From contig JAMKCH010087972.1 of the NCBI GenBank assembly GCA_023653785.1, forward strand, positions 62,001 through 126,000: a stretch of DNA of 64,000 nucleotides, in the 5' to 3' direction. The translations under genes and the position numbers were made by a program. The notes below the pieces were generated by a model. The model was not told the DNA's origin. It ran no database searches and saw nothing but the letters and a program-made list of their open reading frames with translations. Shown in pieces: positions 13,765-24,589 of this stretch; position 1 is the stretch's first letter; every line of letters starts with the position of its first letter. Source of the stretch: Ophioderma brevispina (taxonomy: Eukaryota > Echinodermata > Ophiuroidea > Amphilepidida > Ophiodermatidae).

Positions 13765-14056
13765 TTAAAGACACTATCAGTGATCCATACGAAAGAGTCA
13801 AGTCAGTCAACTATTTCCAATTTGCAGAAATAACAAAAAATTGAAGGATAAGTCTTTAGAGTTCCTCACAAGTTATTTCTTTCAACTGAAAAAAAAATTC
13901 CAGAAAAGAAGAAAACAGCAGTGTACTCAAAGATACGAATCTCCATTCAATTACGTGTTGTAGTAAGTGTCCGCACGGACAATAATAACTAAAATATAAG
14001 ATTTTGTCCATTCTACGTTGCGTTTGGTCATCGCTTGTAGTATATGTAACAAACTG
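13765..14056 (-). mobile_element. Truncated copy of a TTAA-flanked MITE (family TTAAAGACACTATCAGTG)
   Basis: It begins with TTAAAGACACTATCAGTGAT and matches the reverse complement of 20918-21265 for about 290 bp. Shared segments include GAAGGATAAGT, CTCCATTCAATTACG and GTAGTGTCCG. The other terminal repeat is missing. It begins exactly where the tandem unit ends. Confidence 0.7.
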
Positions 14057-17000
14057 AATCATTAAACATCAGAAAAGAAAATGATACGAATAACTAATTA
14101 TTACTCACCAAAATTTCCAGTCGTTCTTATTATTGCTGGAGAGAAGGAATCTCCACTACCAGAGTTCTCCACCATTTTTACAACCACATCATCAGGAATT
14201 TCAATATCAACATTATGTTGTTGTTGTTTTGCAGTATGATTTCTCTATATCAACAATGTGCTTACATGCCCTTTTCCTGGTTTACATTTATTCGTCTTGT
14301 TCCAGAAATAATGTTTGATGTTTGTCCAATCATATATCTAAGTACTGAGCGTTGTGGTCGCTCATAACGAACTACAATATTACGTGGTACTAATCACTGA
14401 TCTCTATATAATGGATTCGAAACCTGGGATTCGTAATCGAGGCACTGACGGCCATATATAATCCAAAAAGAGCCCAAGCAGGGGGTTAAAAGCCGGTCAT
14501 TTACACAAAACGTGTTCCCATTGAAATGTGGATAAACGACATAACAGACTGCAGAATCAAGCATTAGTGGGCTCATTGTATTTGAAGTTGCGCGCGTATG
14601 GAATGGCATGCACCCGGGATACAACTTCTTTGAAGCAGGTGTCTCTGGAATGCTATTGTGTTCGGTAGACCAAGATGTCCAAGGGGGTGAAGCCCATTCA
14701 AAACCAGTCGTCCGTGCTGGGCGCTGACATTTTGAATATTGCACGGAATAATTATTAGTTTGGGTGCTTGTATACACACATAATGTCAATTCGATACAAA
14801 CAATCCGGCAAAATATCAGTTGATGGATGTTGGGTGCTATTGGGTGGTTAAATTTTGTCCTACCCATGGCCACACAACGAATGAAATGACACGTCAGTCG
14901 TCTTGATTTAAATAAACCGCCTCAATGAATACATCTTTTCACCTAAGCGCGCATGCATTATGAGAAAAAAGAGTATCTGAGCACAATGATCCAGGTACAC
15001 TATTATTACACCTGTCCACCTCTAACACATACATCAATTTGTATCACTACCGATTAGTGTATATGCAAAGCGGCACCCACAGTATGTGGAAGAAGCGGAG
15101 GCAGCCATTGCTTTCTATTGTTGGTACTCTATGTTTTCTTTGTGGTCGGCAAAACATGCGAGACGATGAATTTCTAAAGATGACGTAACGTTTTGCCTCT
15201 CTATCTATCTAGAACCTCTTTGAAGATGTCCGCCGTTTGCTTCATTCATCTAATATACAATTACTGTTGTGTAGCCAATCCATTGTATAGAGATCAGTGG
15301 GTCTAATCCTCCTCAGATTATACTAGATTCCAGTTGATGGTGGAATAGCCTCTACTTTTTGTTTTTGTAGGTGGAGGTACGAATTGAGGGGATTAGTACA
15401 CCGTTAAAACAGATATTAAAAACAGCGTATTAAAAGTTGGTTTGATTAAAAATCGCACAACATTGCATATAAAATATTATAGTAGGATTTTTTATTCAGG
15501 TCAGTTCATTAAAAGTTTTTGGGGCGTGTCGACGAATTCCATTCGTTTTCTGAGAGGGTGTATGCTTTAACCACTAATGCAATAGAATTCTAAGTGACGA
15601 TGTCGAATCAGATGAAGGCCCAAATTAAAAAATGTCCCCTTTTCGCACGAAGAGAAAATAATGCAAGGCAATGCATGAATAAATTCCAAACATCAAACTG
15701 GAACAAACTGAAGCATTCCAACATTAAGAAAAGAAAACGATAGGAATAAGTATTATTACCGCCAAAATTTATTGGTCATTATTGATGGAAGAGGAGAATC
15801 GCCACTATCAGAATCAGCCACCAATTTTTAAACACAAGGCATCAGGAACTTCAATACTGTATACATATCGTCGGGTGTTATATGACATAGTGACGGATGT
15901 TAAACAAAAATACGAATTTTTGTTGCCGAGAAAATCGCATTTGAAAAATCGTGAAACTCTAGAGGGTCCGTACACATCCCCACATTCGATTCAAACAATC
16001 AATCCGATTAAGAACGAAATTAATAACAAATGGAAATGGATTTTAAGCTAATATTCATGAATTTTTACTTGATAAAATGATGATGTGTAATACATTGGAA
16101 AGAGTAACCATCATATCAGTCACAACAAAAAATCCGCAATTATGTTCATGACAAAAGTGACAGTGTGAATTTCCCTATACTAAAGCGTATCAGCATCCGT
16201 CATTATGGAAAACAGACGATAGGCGTTTTCTGAACATCCGTCAAACAACATCCGTCATCGCGAATCTGCTCAATTTGCGTTTATTACACAATGACGGAGG
16301 TTGAGTGGAGGCCCGCTTTGAAACTCTGTAAATAATATAAAAAACATTTCTACTATTAGTAGGATTTTTTATTCCTGTCAGTTCATTAAAAGTTTGGGGG
16401 CGTGTCGACGATTCCATTCGTTCTGAGAGGCGTACACTTTACCCAATCACTACAATAGAAATTCTGATGTATGATACCGGATAAAATTAAGGCCATAATT
16501 AAAAAATGGCCTTTTACACAAAGGATATATTACCAAGCAAATGCACTGAATAATTCCAAACACCAAACTTGACAAAACTCTTGCGAAACGCCCATTTTTT
16601 TTTCAACAAAAAAAAACAAAAATTGAAAAGGGGGGGGAAAAGAAAATGATATGATAGTAGTATTCTCACCAATTGAAAGTTCGTTTTACGTACACTAAGG
16701 AATACTAGTTAAGGAAATCTGATACGTTTAAGGTTTCATCTTGTTCCAAAATAATATTTGAAGTTGGTCCAATCATTTAAAAAAAGGAGCTTAGAGTTTT
16801 GGGTTCACTCAAAAAAAACATCAATTATTTACGTGGCCTGTAATCATCTTCTTCACCCAGGCCTCGATTGTTTCGTGAAACTTTATACGTGTTCTTTGAT
16901 GAGCAAAACAAGGAATCTCTAGAGGGTCCTCAAGTTTACGGACAATCATTCAATTGAATTGTATGAAGCCTTTACAAATTAGATACAAAATGTTCATGTA

Positions 17001-18540
17001 AAATGGGTTTTAAAGCATAATATTCTGTTGAACAAGTTGAGCATTTCAGCTGTTAATACGACTTTTGAGTTTTTATCTCAACACATTCCCCTCCAAATGA
17101 ATGCGTACCATAAACAATATGCGTTTACTGAAACCCGGTTACTGACAGGAATAAAAAATCAGACTATAATATCGATATTTATAAATTATTTACATATTTG
17201 CCTTGATGTCAGTTATAAAATTTAAGATGAGAATATTTATTAACAAATGTATTGTATTTAAAAAGCCTTGGTGCGAAAATCAAGGATTACACTTCTTTGA
17301 CAGAGGGGTTCAACATCCGTACAATGCACCAAAGTCGCTGTTATGGCAACAATATGCGTCAAAATTGGCACAATTTCTAATTAAGATTATTATGAATGAA
17401 GTCTTGCAAGGTTTCTGTCACTTGCATGTTTGAAGATTTGGTATTTATTAACTTTTTCCCTTAATTTCGTAAAAATGATACAAAATTCAACACCGTCACT
17501 ATGTAATACACCCGCCGAATGCTTGTTGTTTGTTCCAGTGGGATTCTATATCGACACTGGGGCGTTGATGCATTTTCAATTCATAGTATTTTTCGTCACT
17601 AAGGAATATTAGAAAAAAATATCTAATACGTTTAAGGACCCGTTGACGCTGGTTTTGCATTTATTCGTCTTGTTCTCATAAATATGTTTGTCGTCTTTGT
17701 CCAATCATATATTTGACCCACTTTTACAAACCCAGCCAACAAGTCCTCAGTGACAAGCACCCCTTTGGCAATAAAGGTTGTTGTGAATACCAGTTATCAC
17801 ATAAGAAATCAATCAGTTTTTTTTAAGACCTTATTGGTTATGCCTCGCTATTTAAATTCATCCAACCAAAGCGGGCAGATCTTCTACATAAGCACATGCC
17901 ACTGTTAGCAGTCCAGTCTTTTGTTGACTACAAGTAAAGAATACCTCAGAGGATCAAAAGCATGGTGGGATCAGCTTTTTGTCAACAGTAAATCCAACCA
18001 CTTGCCTAGTAGGGATAGCCTACATAAGGCAACTAATGGTACTTGCTTCCTATTGTTAAAGATGAATGAACTGGGGATTTGGATATTTTCTGACTGGCTC
18101 TGATCAATGGAGAATAAGTCCTGAGACTTGTTGCTGGGTTTGTAATGGCGGGTCACATATCAAGTACGAAAAGTTTTGCTCACCATAACAACTCATACGT
18201 GGCCTAATCCTCCTCAGATTAAGAGGTACACCCGGCCTCGATTTTCATGACACTTTTATCCCTTCTCCAACAAAGGAATCCATTGGCATGGCCGATTGTA
18301 CGACAATCTATTCATTGAATCTGGTAGGAAGCCTTTACTATTCGATACTAAAAGGGTTCATGTAATTGGATTTAGCATCTTATTCTGCTGAACAAAGTTG
18401 AGCATTTCCACTGTTAATACGGCTTTTTAGTTTTGACCTCAACCCATCCTCCAGATGTGTTCGTACCATCGACAATCTGCGTTTACTGACCGGAATAAAA
18501 AATCATACATAGTTGACATTTAATATTCCGTTGTTTAAAC
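14057..18540. repeat. Array of diverged non-coding repeat copies
   Basis: Blocks recur in the same order and orientation. The block starting AGTAGGATTTTTTATTC is at 15480 and 16358. The AAAGAAAATGATA block is at 14074, 15727 and 16636. The CATTTATTCGTCTTGTTC block is at 14284 and 17660, with a weaker match at 16738. A block containing GTTGAGCATTTC is at 17036 and 18397. A related copy lies at 23450-23690. Identity is moderate with many indels. No domain was recognised, including in the 159-codon minus-strand frame at 14394-14873. Confidence 0.6.
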
Positions 18541-18599
18541 ACTGAAACAAAAAAAAAAATACGGTGAACAAAAACAAACGTTGGTTAATTAGCATCTTC

Positions 18600-19208
18600 T
18601 TAACCCTCGTCTACCAGCTTTTTTTGTAACAACGGTTTTTACCAAGGGGGGGGGGGGGTGTCCAGAATATTGTTATAAAGAGCCCCAATGCTTTATGAAG
18701 TTTCGTACCATTAGATAGCTATTGTCCTCCTCTTTCCATGTACCAAAATAAGTACCACATACCAGATTGCGTCAAAATGACGTCCATCAATCCGCGAGTC
18801 GCCAAAATTGGCATTTTCCACCGAAAATGTGCGAAAATCCAATTTTGCACGAAAATCGCAGGAATAGCGGATTTCATGCGGTTTTCAGCTCTCATGATGG
18901 CTTTGGCTAGTTTTACATAACATAAGGTTTAGAGCCATAGTGTGCATCATATTTCAAAAATGCACCATAAAATATCCGTGGGTGGCAAAACCACCCCCTA
19001 CCCTTCGACTTGACGGCATACCCTAACCCCCGTTGAAGTGTCACCTTCATATTTTGGTTTGCTCAAAAGGACCGGCAAGGATAGAGAACGATTACCTATA
19101 AGCTTTTTACACATGAGAGTTTTGAGAATTTTAGCGCACCGGAGGAAGTTCATTAGGGGGGGGGGGTGGTACCACCCCCCCCCCCCCCCTTGGTAAGACC
19201 GAGGTTAA
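18600..19208 (+). mobile_element. MITE with TTAA ends (family TTAACCCTCGTC), copy 1
   Basis: The left end is TTAACCCTCGTCTACCA and the right end TTGGTAAGACCGAGGTTAA. These are imperfect terminal inverted repeats, each followed inward by a G- or C-run. It is non-coding. A second copy in inverse orientation lies at 22171-22781. TTAA at both ends suggests a piggyBac-like target site duplication (inference). Confidence 0.78.
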
Positions 19209-20285
19209 CAACAAAAGATTAAACCAAACCTCCCGCAAAACACACGTTTCGAAATATTTTGCAGCACAATTGTTCAATTGTGGGTGAACTCTTAATCCAT
19301 GTTTGGTAAATCATCTATTTTGCAATGTTTATTAAAATTGGGTCACATGACCATTTGAAAGCGAGGTGGCAATCAACATGGCGTTACGAAGAGTGACGAC
19401 TTTGCTGGGCAGTGTGAATTAAATCAAGTGATATGAGATCAGACAATAACGCTTATAATATACTTAGACTTTCTTGATCCGTTTTCAGGCTTGCTTAGCA
19501 AGGTTTTGGGTTGTACGGAGACTTATATTTTTGGGCATTTTCCAGACTCTGTGAGAGCTCACAGCTTCGTCTCTAATAATTCTACAGGTTGAATTTCCTA
19601 GTCCTAGGGTCATAAGCAAAGACTTCAATGAGGATCCAGGGAATGGAGATTCATTAATGTCCTACTGCATAAAGCTCTTAGAATCCTCATTGAATTAATT
19701 GACGTAGACCCTATAGACTAGACTAGCACTATTCAGCCAGTCTCTGCATATTACACAAATACCCCACCAAATGGGTAAAACACGTGATTTAGTTTTAACC
19801 AACCCCATATAAGTACTAATATATCACCAAACAAATGATTAAAATTTTAACCAACAACCTGGTGTTAGTTTAACCAATCCACATTAAACCAACCTGAGCA
19901 AAAGAATTCTCCACAAATGATTAACAAGTTTTGAACCAACCACATTATTCGAGTCTAACCAACTAGACGTTGATTACGGTTTTAACCAACAAATGAGTGG
20001 TTCACTAGGTAATCCTAGGTTGATTAAAATTAATCAACAAGACTTAAGAAAATTTGTCAATTCAACGTTTTAACAGGTAATAAAAAAACTTTAGTCCGTT
20101 GATTTGTGGGTATGATGCGCGCTATCGCCATGATAGCTAACCCTGAGCGGTTGGGCCATTAACAGTCCATCTATTTCATAGTCAAAGGAATAAACCCTAG
20201 AGTGTTAAAAAAAAGCGCACTACTAAAATTCAGGAAGTATCAGTTTGAAAAGCAGGTGAAGCTGATTTTATGTATTAGTGAAAGG
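19209..20285. other. Non-coding; degenerate TTTTAACCAAC-rich stretch
   Basis: Between about 19790 and 20060 the motif TTTAACCAA recurs at irregular spacing, interspersed with AAATGATTAA, like an old minisatellite. No gene is seen. Confidence 0.4.
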
Positions 20286-20293
20286 GTCAAAAG

Positions 20294-20442
20294 CAGGACA
20301 TTATCAGAACTAATGTGTCTTGTTCCCAGGGCGTGGTAAGCCCGTTAGTAGCTTGCAAGTCGAGCCCCGAAGGGGGCCGAGGCTTGCAAGCGACCAACGG
20401 GCGAACCACGCCTGAACAAGACACATATTTATATAATGTCCT
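20294..20442. repeat. Long hairpin (foldback), about 70-bp arms
   Basis: The arms run outward from a GAAG centre near 20368. The left arm reads AGGACATTAT, then TGTGTCTTGTTC, GGCGTGGT, GCCCGTTAGT and GCTTGCAAGTC. The right arm is their complement in reverse order, ending ATAATGTCCT. The sequence to the right (to about 20655) also matches 33463-33694, so the hairpin is the left part of a longer repeat. Confidence 0.85.
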
Positions 20443-20655
20443 AAGTCTATTCTTTAAATTAACATTAAACGTCGAGGCAAAAAAAAGAAAGCCTAAAACC
20501 TTTACAATATGTTAAAATATTGCGTATTCTGTACATTTTCATGATATTTAGCTATGATTTAATTCATTTTCTTTTACAAATAAAACACTTTAATGCCCAA
20601 TTTTGCTTATTATGGTCGTTGTAAAAGTCGACTTTATTGAAAGGATCATTACACA
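20443..20655 (+). repeat. Unique tail of the hairpin element
   Basis: It is shared with 33485-33694: anchors AAACGTCGAG, AAAACCTTTA, CTGTACATTTTCATGATATT and GACTTTATTGAAAGG. The second copy runs into the assembly gap, so the right border is unknown. Confidence 0.7.
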
Positions 20656-20917
20656 ATAGGGGTAAAAAATAATGAGTCGAGCTTTGAGAAAGGGATAATC
20701 GGGATTTTCAAGGTTCAAACTCAATTGAAATAAAGCAAACAATTGAAGCCGGAACGAGTCTTTACAATGTTACGCCTCAACGACTTTTTTTGAATACAGC
20801 TAAGTTTTTGTAATAAGCTAGAAAGGAGTGTGTAACAGTCACATTGGTTGTGGTTTGTTGTGACAATTTGCGTTCGGTTTCGGTATTTGATTTAGAAGAC
20901 GATTTGATGATGAATAC

Positions 20918-21265
20918 TTAAAGACACGATCAGTGATTGCTAAATCAGCAATCGAAAAATCATCCAAAATAAGATTTTAGCATGGAGTAAAACAAGTACA
21001 GGATTACTAACATACCTGCAAATGATAAGACCAGAAGGCAAAATAATAAGGACAGAATCGGAGATCTGTAATTACTGTACGAACGGACACTACTACAACA
21101 ACGTAATTGAATGGAGACTCGTATTTGGACACACTGCCGTTTTCTTCCGTTTCCGTTAATCTACAGCTGTAAAAGGTAACTTATGAGAATTTTAAACTTA
21201 TCCTTCACTTGAAGCTATTCCTGCCGAATTTCAAATATTTTTTCAATCACTGATAGTGTCTTTAA
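20918..21265 (+). mobile_element. MITE with TTAA ends (family TTAAAGACAC), full copy
   Basis: It starts TTAAAGACACGATCAGTGATT and ends AATCACTGATAGTGTCTTTAA, an almost perfect 21-bp terminal inverted repeat. It is 348 bp and non-coding. A truncated copy lies at 13765-14056. Confidence 0.82.
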
Positions 21266-21426
21266 TAAGAGAAGTAAGACACCACTGATCGTTTTGTGGG
21301 GGCGTAAAAAGCAAACGTAATGGGTAAGGTCGGTGAGCTTGAACTTGTCTTTTGAATATATATAAAACATTTTCTTTGTAAGATTGAAATATTAGAATAT
21401 ATTTGCAAAATCAGCGCTCATTATTG

Positions 21427-21820
21427 GTGGAATTTACCTTTGACCAGTAAAAATGTATTATTTGACACTCAGATTGTTATATTTTCCAATACAGTCGGCT
21501 TACGACACAACATATCACCTAAGTATATGTGGCATTCAGCTTGAAACTTTTTATGTTTGTCTCGTTACAATGTATTATAATTGCAATTTTATATATTTAG
21601 CATATCAGATTGTTACGCCATTGTTGGTTTCCCCAATATTAATATTCTAATTTCATTCAAGAATATTGACAGAATTAATGTCCTGGAATTGACTTTGAAC
21701 CGTAAAAATACCATTCTATACGGCACACTACCGGAATTGTTTTTTGAATACAGTCCTGTTTGTGACATGTCATAACAGTATCGCTGGGCATTCAGCTGAC
21801 GGACGTTTGTGTTGTCTCAA
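21427..21820 (+). repeat. Two-copy repeat, about 255-bp spacing
   Basis: The block TAAAAATGTATTATTTGACA...AATACAGTC...GGCATTCAGCT near 21447-21545 recurs in diverged form near 21700-21800 (CGTAAAAATACCATT, GAATACAGTCC, GGGCATTCAGCTGAC). No domain was recognised in the short frames here. Confidence 0.55.
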
Positions 21821-21990
21821 TTCTATCTGTTTTGATTAAAAAACAGATGCGGATGATCTTGGCAGGTGTCCATAATGCGTAATAATTTAAAATAATCCCA
21901 CCCCTAAGCAATGGCAGACGGTATTTCTACAACCGTTCCTCTAGTGTTTCTAGACTGACTGTTGTATTTTTGTTTCTAAATTGATGCCCA

Positions 21991-22046
21991 GACCTTTATT
22001 TTTTGATAATGTGTCAGCTACGAATACATTATCAAAAATAAAGGTC
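21991..22046. repeat. Hairpin with 20-bp stem
   Basis: GACCTTTATTTTTTGATAAT and its complement (ATTATCAAAAATAAAGGTC, one base shorter in the A run) flank a 15-base loop. There is no poly-T after it to suggest a transcript end. Confidence 0.7.
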
Positions 22047-22170
22047 GGGGCAACGAACTTTAACAAAAGACATAAATGGATCCTCTATGAATAGAATGGG
22101 GGCTGACGTTTATGAATAGTGAAGATAAAAGCTCTGCCATTGTTTTAGATATGTGTTGGTAGGCAAATGT

Positions 22171-22781
22171 TTAACCCTAGTCTTACCAGGGGGGGGGGGG
22201 GGCTTTGGTGGTTACCCCCCCCCCCAGTGAACTTCGCTACGGTGCGCCTAAAATGCAAAACGTTCGCAAAAGCTTCAAGGTAATCGTTCTTATCCTTTCC
22301 GGTCATTTTAGCGAAAAGAACATGGTGAAGGTAGCACCTTCACCGGGTTTAGGGTATGCGTCAAATCGAAGGGTAGGGGGGGGGGGGTGGTTGCCACCCA
22401 AGGATATGTTTGGTGCATTTTGAAAATATTATGATTATGGATTGTACAAGCTAGCCAACTTGCCATCATTTTTGAGCTGTAAACCGATGAAAATCTGAGA
22501 TTCATACGTTTTTTAGCGCAAAATTGGGATTTTCGCCTATTTTTTGAAAATGGAATTTGCCGACTCGCGGACTTGATTGACCGTCTATTGTGACGCATTA
22601 CTAAGGTATGTTGGGTACATTCATTTTGGTTATCATGGAAAGAGAAGGACCATCGCTAATCCACTGGTTTCAAAATCATAAGCATCGGATGACTTTATAA
22701 ACGACTTCTCGCGGGGTGGATCCCCCCCTTGGTTAAACCGTGTGTTACCAAAAAAGGCTTCGTATATAGACGAGGGCTTAA
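22171..22781 (-). mobile_element. MITE with TTAA ends (family TTAACCCTCGTC), copy 2, inverted
   Basis: Reverse complement of 18600-19208, with the same order of blocks: CTCTTTCCATG, CCGCGAGTCG, TTTCATCGG-like core and homopolymer runs inside each end. Outer ends are TTAACCCTAGTCTTACCA and GACGAGGGCTTAA. Confidence 0.78.
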
Positions 22782-22957
22782 AACCAATGCATCACACTAT
22801 GCATCACATAGTATAAAAATACAAAGTTTTGGTCAAACACAATTATTTTGAATTGTAACTTGCCTCAATATTTCATTACAAAGCAATATTCGCTTAGGTT
22901 TGGTGATATCAGTTGCACTGTATCGAAGCGAGCGACCTTACTATATTATCCGCCATC

Positions 22958-23029
22958 ATGGCTCCTAAAGGCTACAGCTCAGATGTGCGAGCACTTGTCG
23001 TAAAAGTTTTTTGTGAAAATGAGAAATAG
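22958..23029 (+). pseudogene. Short frame resembling a transposase N-terminus
   Basis: A 23-residue frame reads MAPKGYSSDVRALVVKVF and ends at a TAG inside ENEK*. The MAPKG...DxRALVVK pattern is like the first helix of a transposase helix-turn-helix (inference only). No continuation was found in other frames. Confidence 0.25.
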
Positions 23030-23064
23030 AAAAGAGAAATCTTGCATGGAATGTTATGGCACGT

Positions 23065-23410
23065 TTAGAACTTGTTTACACTACCGTCATCACTGTCAAC
23101 ATCATTATTACTGGACGAACACGTAACTTTATTTGTAGTTGGCCAGTTTTCTTTCAATCCGATCTCTTTTGTATTGCGAGGAAGAATCGAAGATTTTCTG
23201 GTATTTCTGTTCCCTATTTTGAGTAATGGAAAAGTCCAAGCTCCGCCCATAACTTTACCATCAATTGGAATCTACTATTCATCCGCCTCGATGTTCATTA
23301 GAGGGTCGTCGAGTGCCAAATTGTGTAAGCACGTATTTCAATACGGAATAAATCGCTATCTCATCATAGTGCGCAGTTCACACTCCATAGAAAACCCTTT
23401 TACACAATTT
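23065..23410 (-). pseudogene. Broken frame, possible Harbinger-type transposase C-terminus
   Basis: Read on the minus strand with three in-frame stops, the segment gives NTCLHNLALDD, then a 61-codon open tail rich in K, S, N and D. The C-x-LHN pattern is typical of the end of DDE_Tnp_4 (HARBI1-like) nucleases. This rests on one short motif. Confidence 0.25.
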
Positions 23411-23449
23411 GGGCACGCGCCAGTTGGTGTTACACTTTAAATGACTCCA

Positions 23450-23690
23450 AAAAAAGGAATCGATGCGGTGCCTCAGACTGTACGACAATCTGTTGTCATT
23501 GAATCTGGTATGGAGCCTTTACATATTCGATCAAAAAGTTTCATGTAAAATGGGTTAGAGCATCTTTTTCTGCTGAACAAAGTTGAGCATTTCAGCTGCC
23601 AATAGGACAACACATCCCCTCCAAATGAATTCGTACCATCGACAATATGCTTTACTGACAGAATAAAAGCATCATACCTATAAAACTGGG
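23450..23690 (+). repeat. Copy of the repeat seen at 16915-17180 and 18270-18520
   Basis: Shared ordered blocks: GACAATCT, CATTGAATCTGGTA, GAAGCCTTTAC-like, TTCATGTAAAATGG, CTGCTGAACAAAGTTGAGCA, CCTCCAAATGAATTCG and GACAATATGC. Non-coding. Confidence 0.7.
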
Positions 23691-24589
23691 GTGAAATCAC
23701 TGACCTCTACACATGGATAGCGGGCTGCCGCACAGTTGCATAGAGGTCTTCCACCTTTCGGATAGCGGCCATCTTGCCGGGAATGGCAAAGTCCATTCCA
23801 AATTTCTGGAGACTTCTAAATCTAAAGAACGACATGCATGTTGGATATGTATGCATAAAAGTATGGGTCCCCTTTGAATAGCACAATACTTTGAGTCTGG
23901 TATTGAAATTGACTGAATGACGAATACTATGGGAATACACCTTTTGTTATAGGTTATGCAAAAGTGAGGTGAAAGACCTCTATGTGGTCGCCAAATGAAA
24001 CAACAGAAGTTTGACCTGCACACTGCGCTTCACCTTATTTTGTCAAAAGTTAAAGAATTTTGTATAACAATAGAATATCTGTGTGGAATATGTGCACACA
24101 GCAGGTGTATGCATTGTTTCCCGCCTATTGCTAGGCGAAAAGCAACTTCCTGTTGTTTCAACCGGCGCACCTCGGACCCGTATCACATGTGTAGATGTCA
24201 GTGGGGAAGAGTGGTAATGTTTCTCGGGTTTTTACAGTTCAGACAGCAGATCACGCTTTGGGCTTGCAAATGTCATGATTTCTTAGCGCGTAAATTTTCA
24301 GAAATGAAAGGCTTTAAATTTTAAACCATTTTAAAGTGGACCTGGTACAAATATTAGATGCGATAATGACTCAAGAAAGATAAAATCTATAGTCTTTGCT
24401 TGGCCTAGCAGTATCAGAAATGTATATTCCTTAAATAATTATGTGATCCGTTTCGTATTTCCTGTAATTTAATTTGGATGGATTAGGACGGAAAATACTG
24501 TACTTTTGACAACTGAGAAAAACTGTCCGTTTCCATCGCAGAGCGGGCGGAAGATTCGACCAAATGGAGGACTCCTAACGACAACGACC
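23691..24589. other. No recognisable gene
   Basis: There are minus-strand frames up to 108 codons (23697-24023) and a plus-strand frame of 109 codons (23995-24324). They overlap other frames and show no known domain. Confidence 0.4.

Noticed and set aside
14394..14873. 159-codon minus-strand frame
   Set aside because: No domain, low-complexity-free but unlike any family I recognise, and it lies inside a repeat array with indel noise.
23697..24324. Overlapping frames of 108 and 109 codons on opposite strands
   Set aside because: Different frames open over overlapping stretches and no domain; probably chance or repeat-derived.
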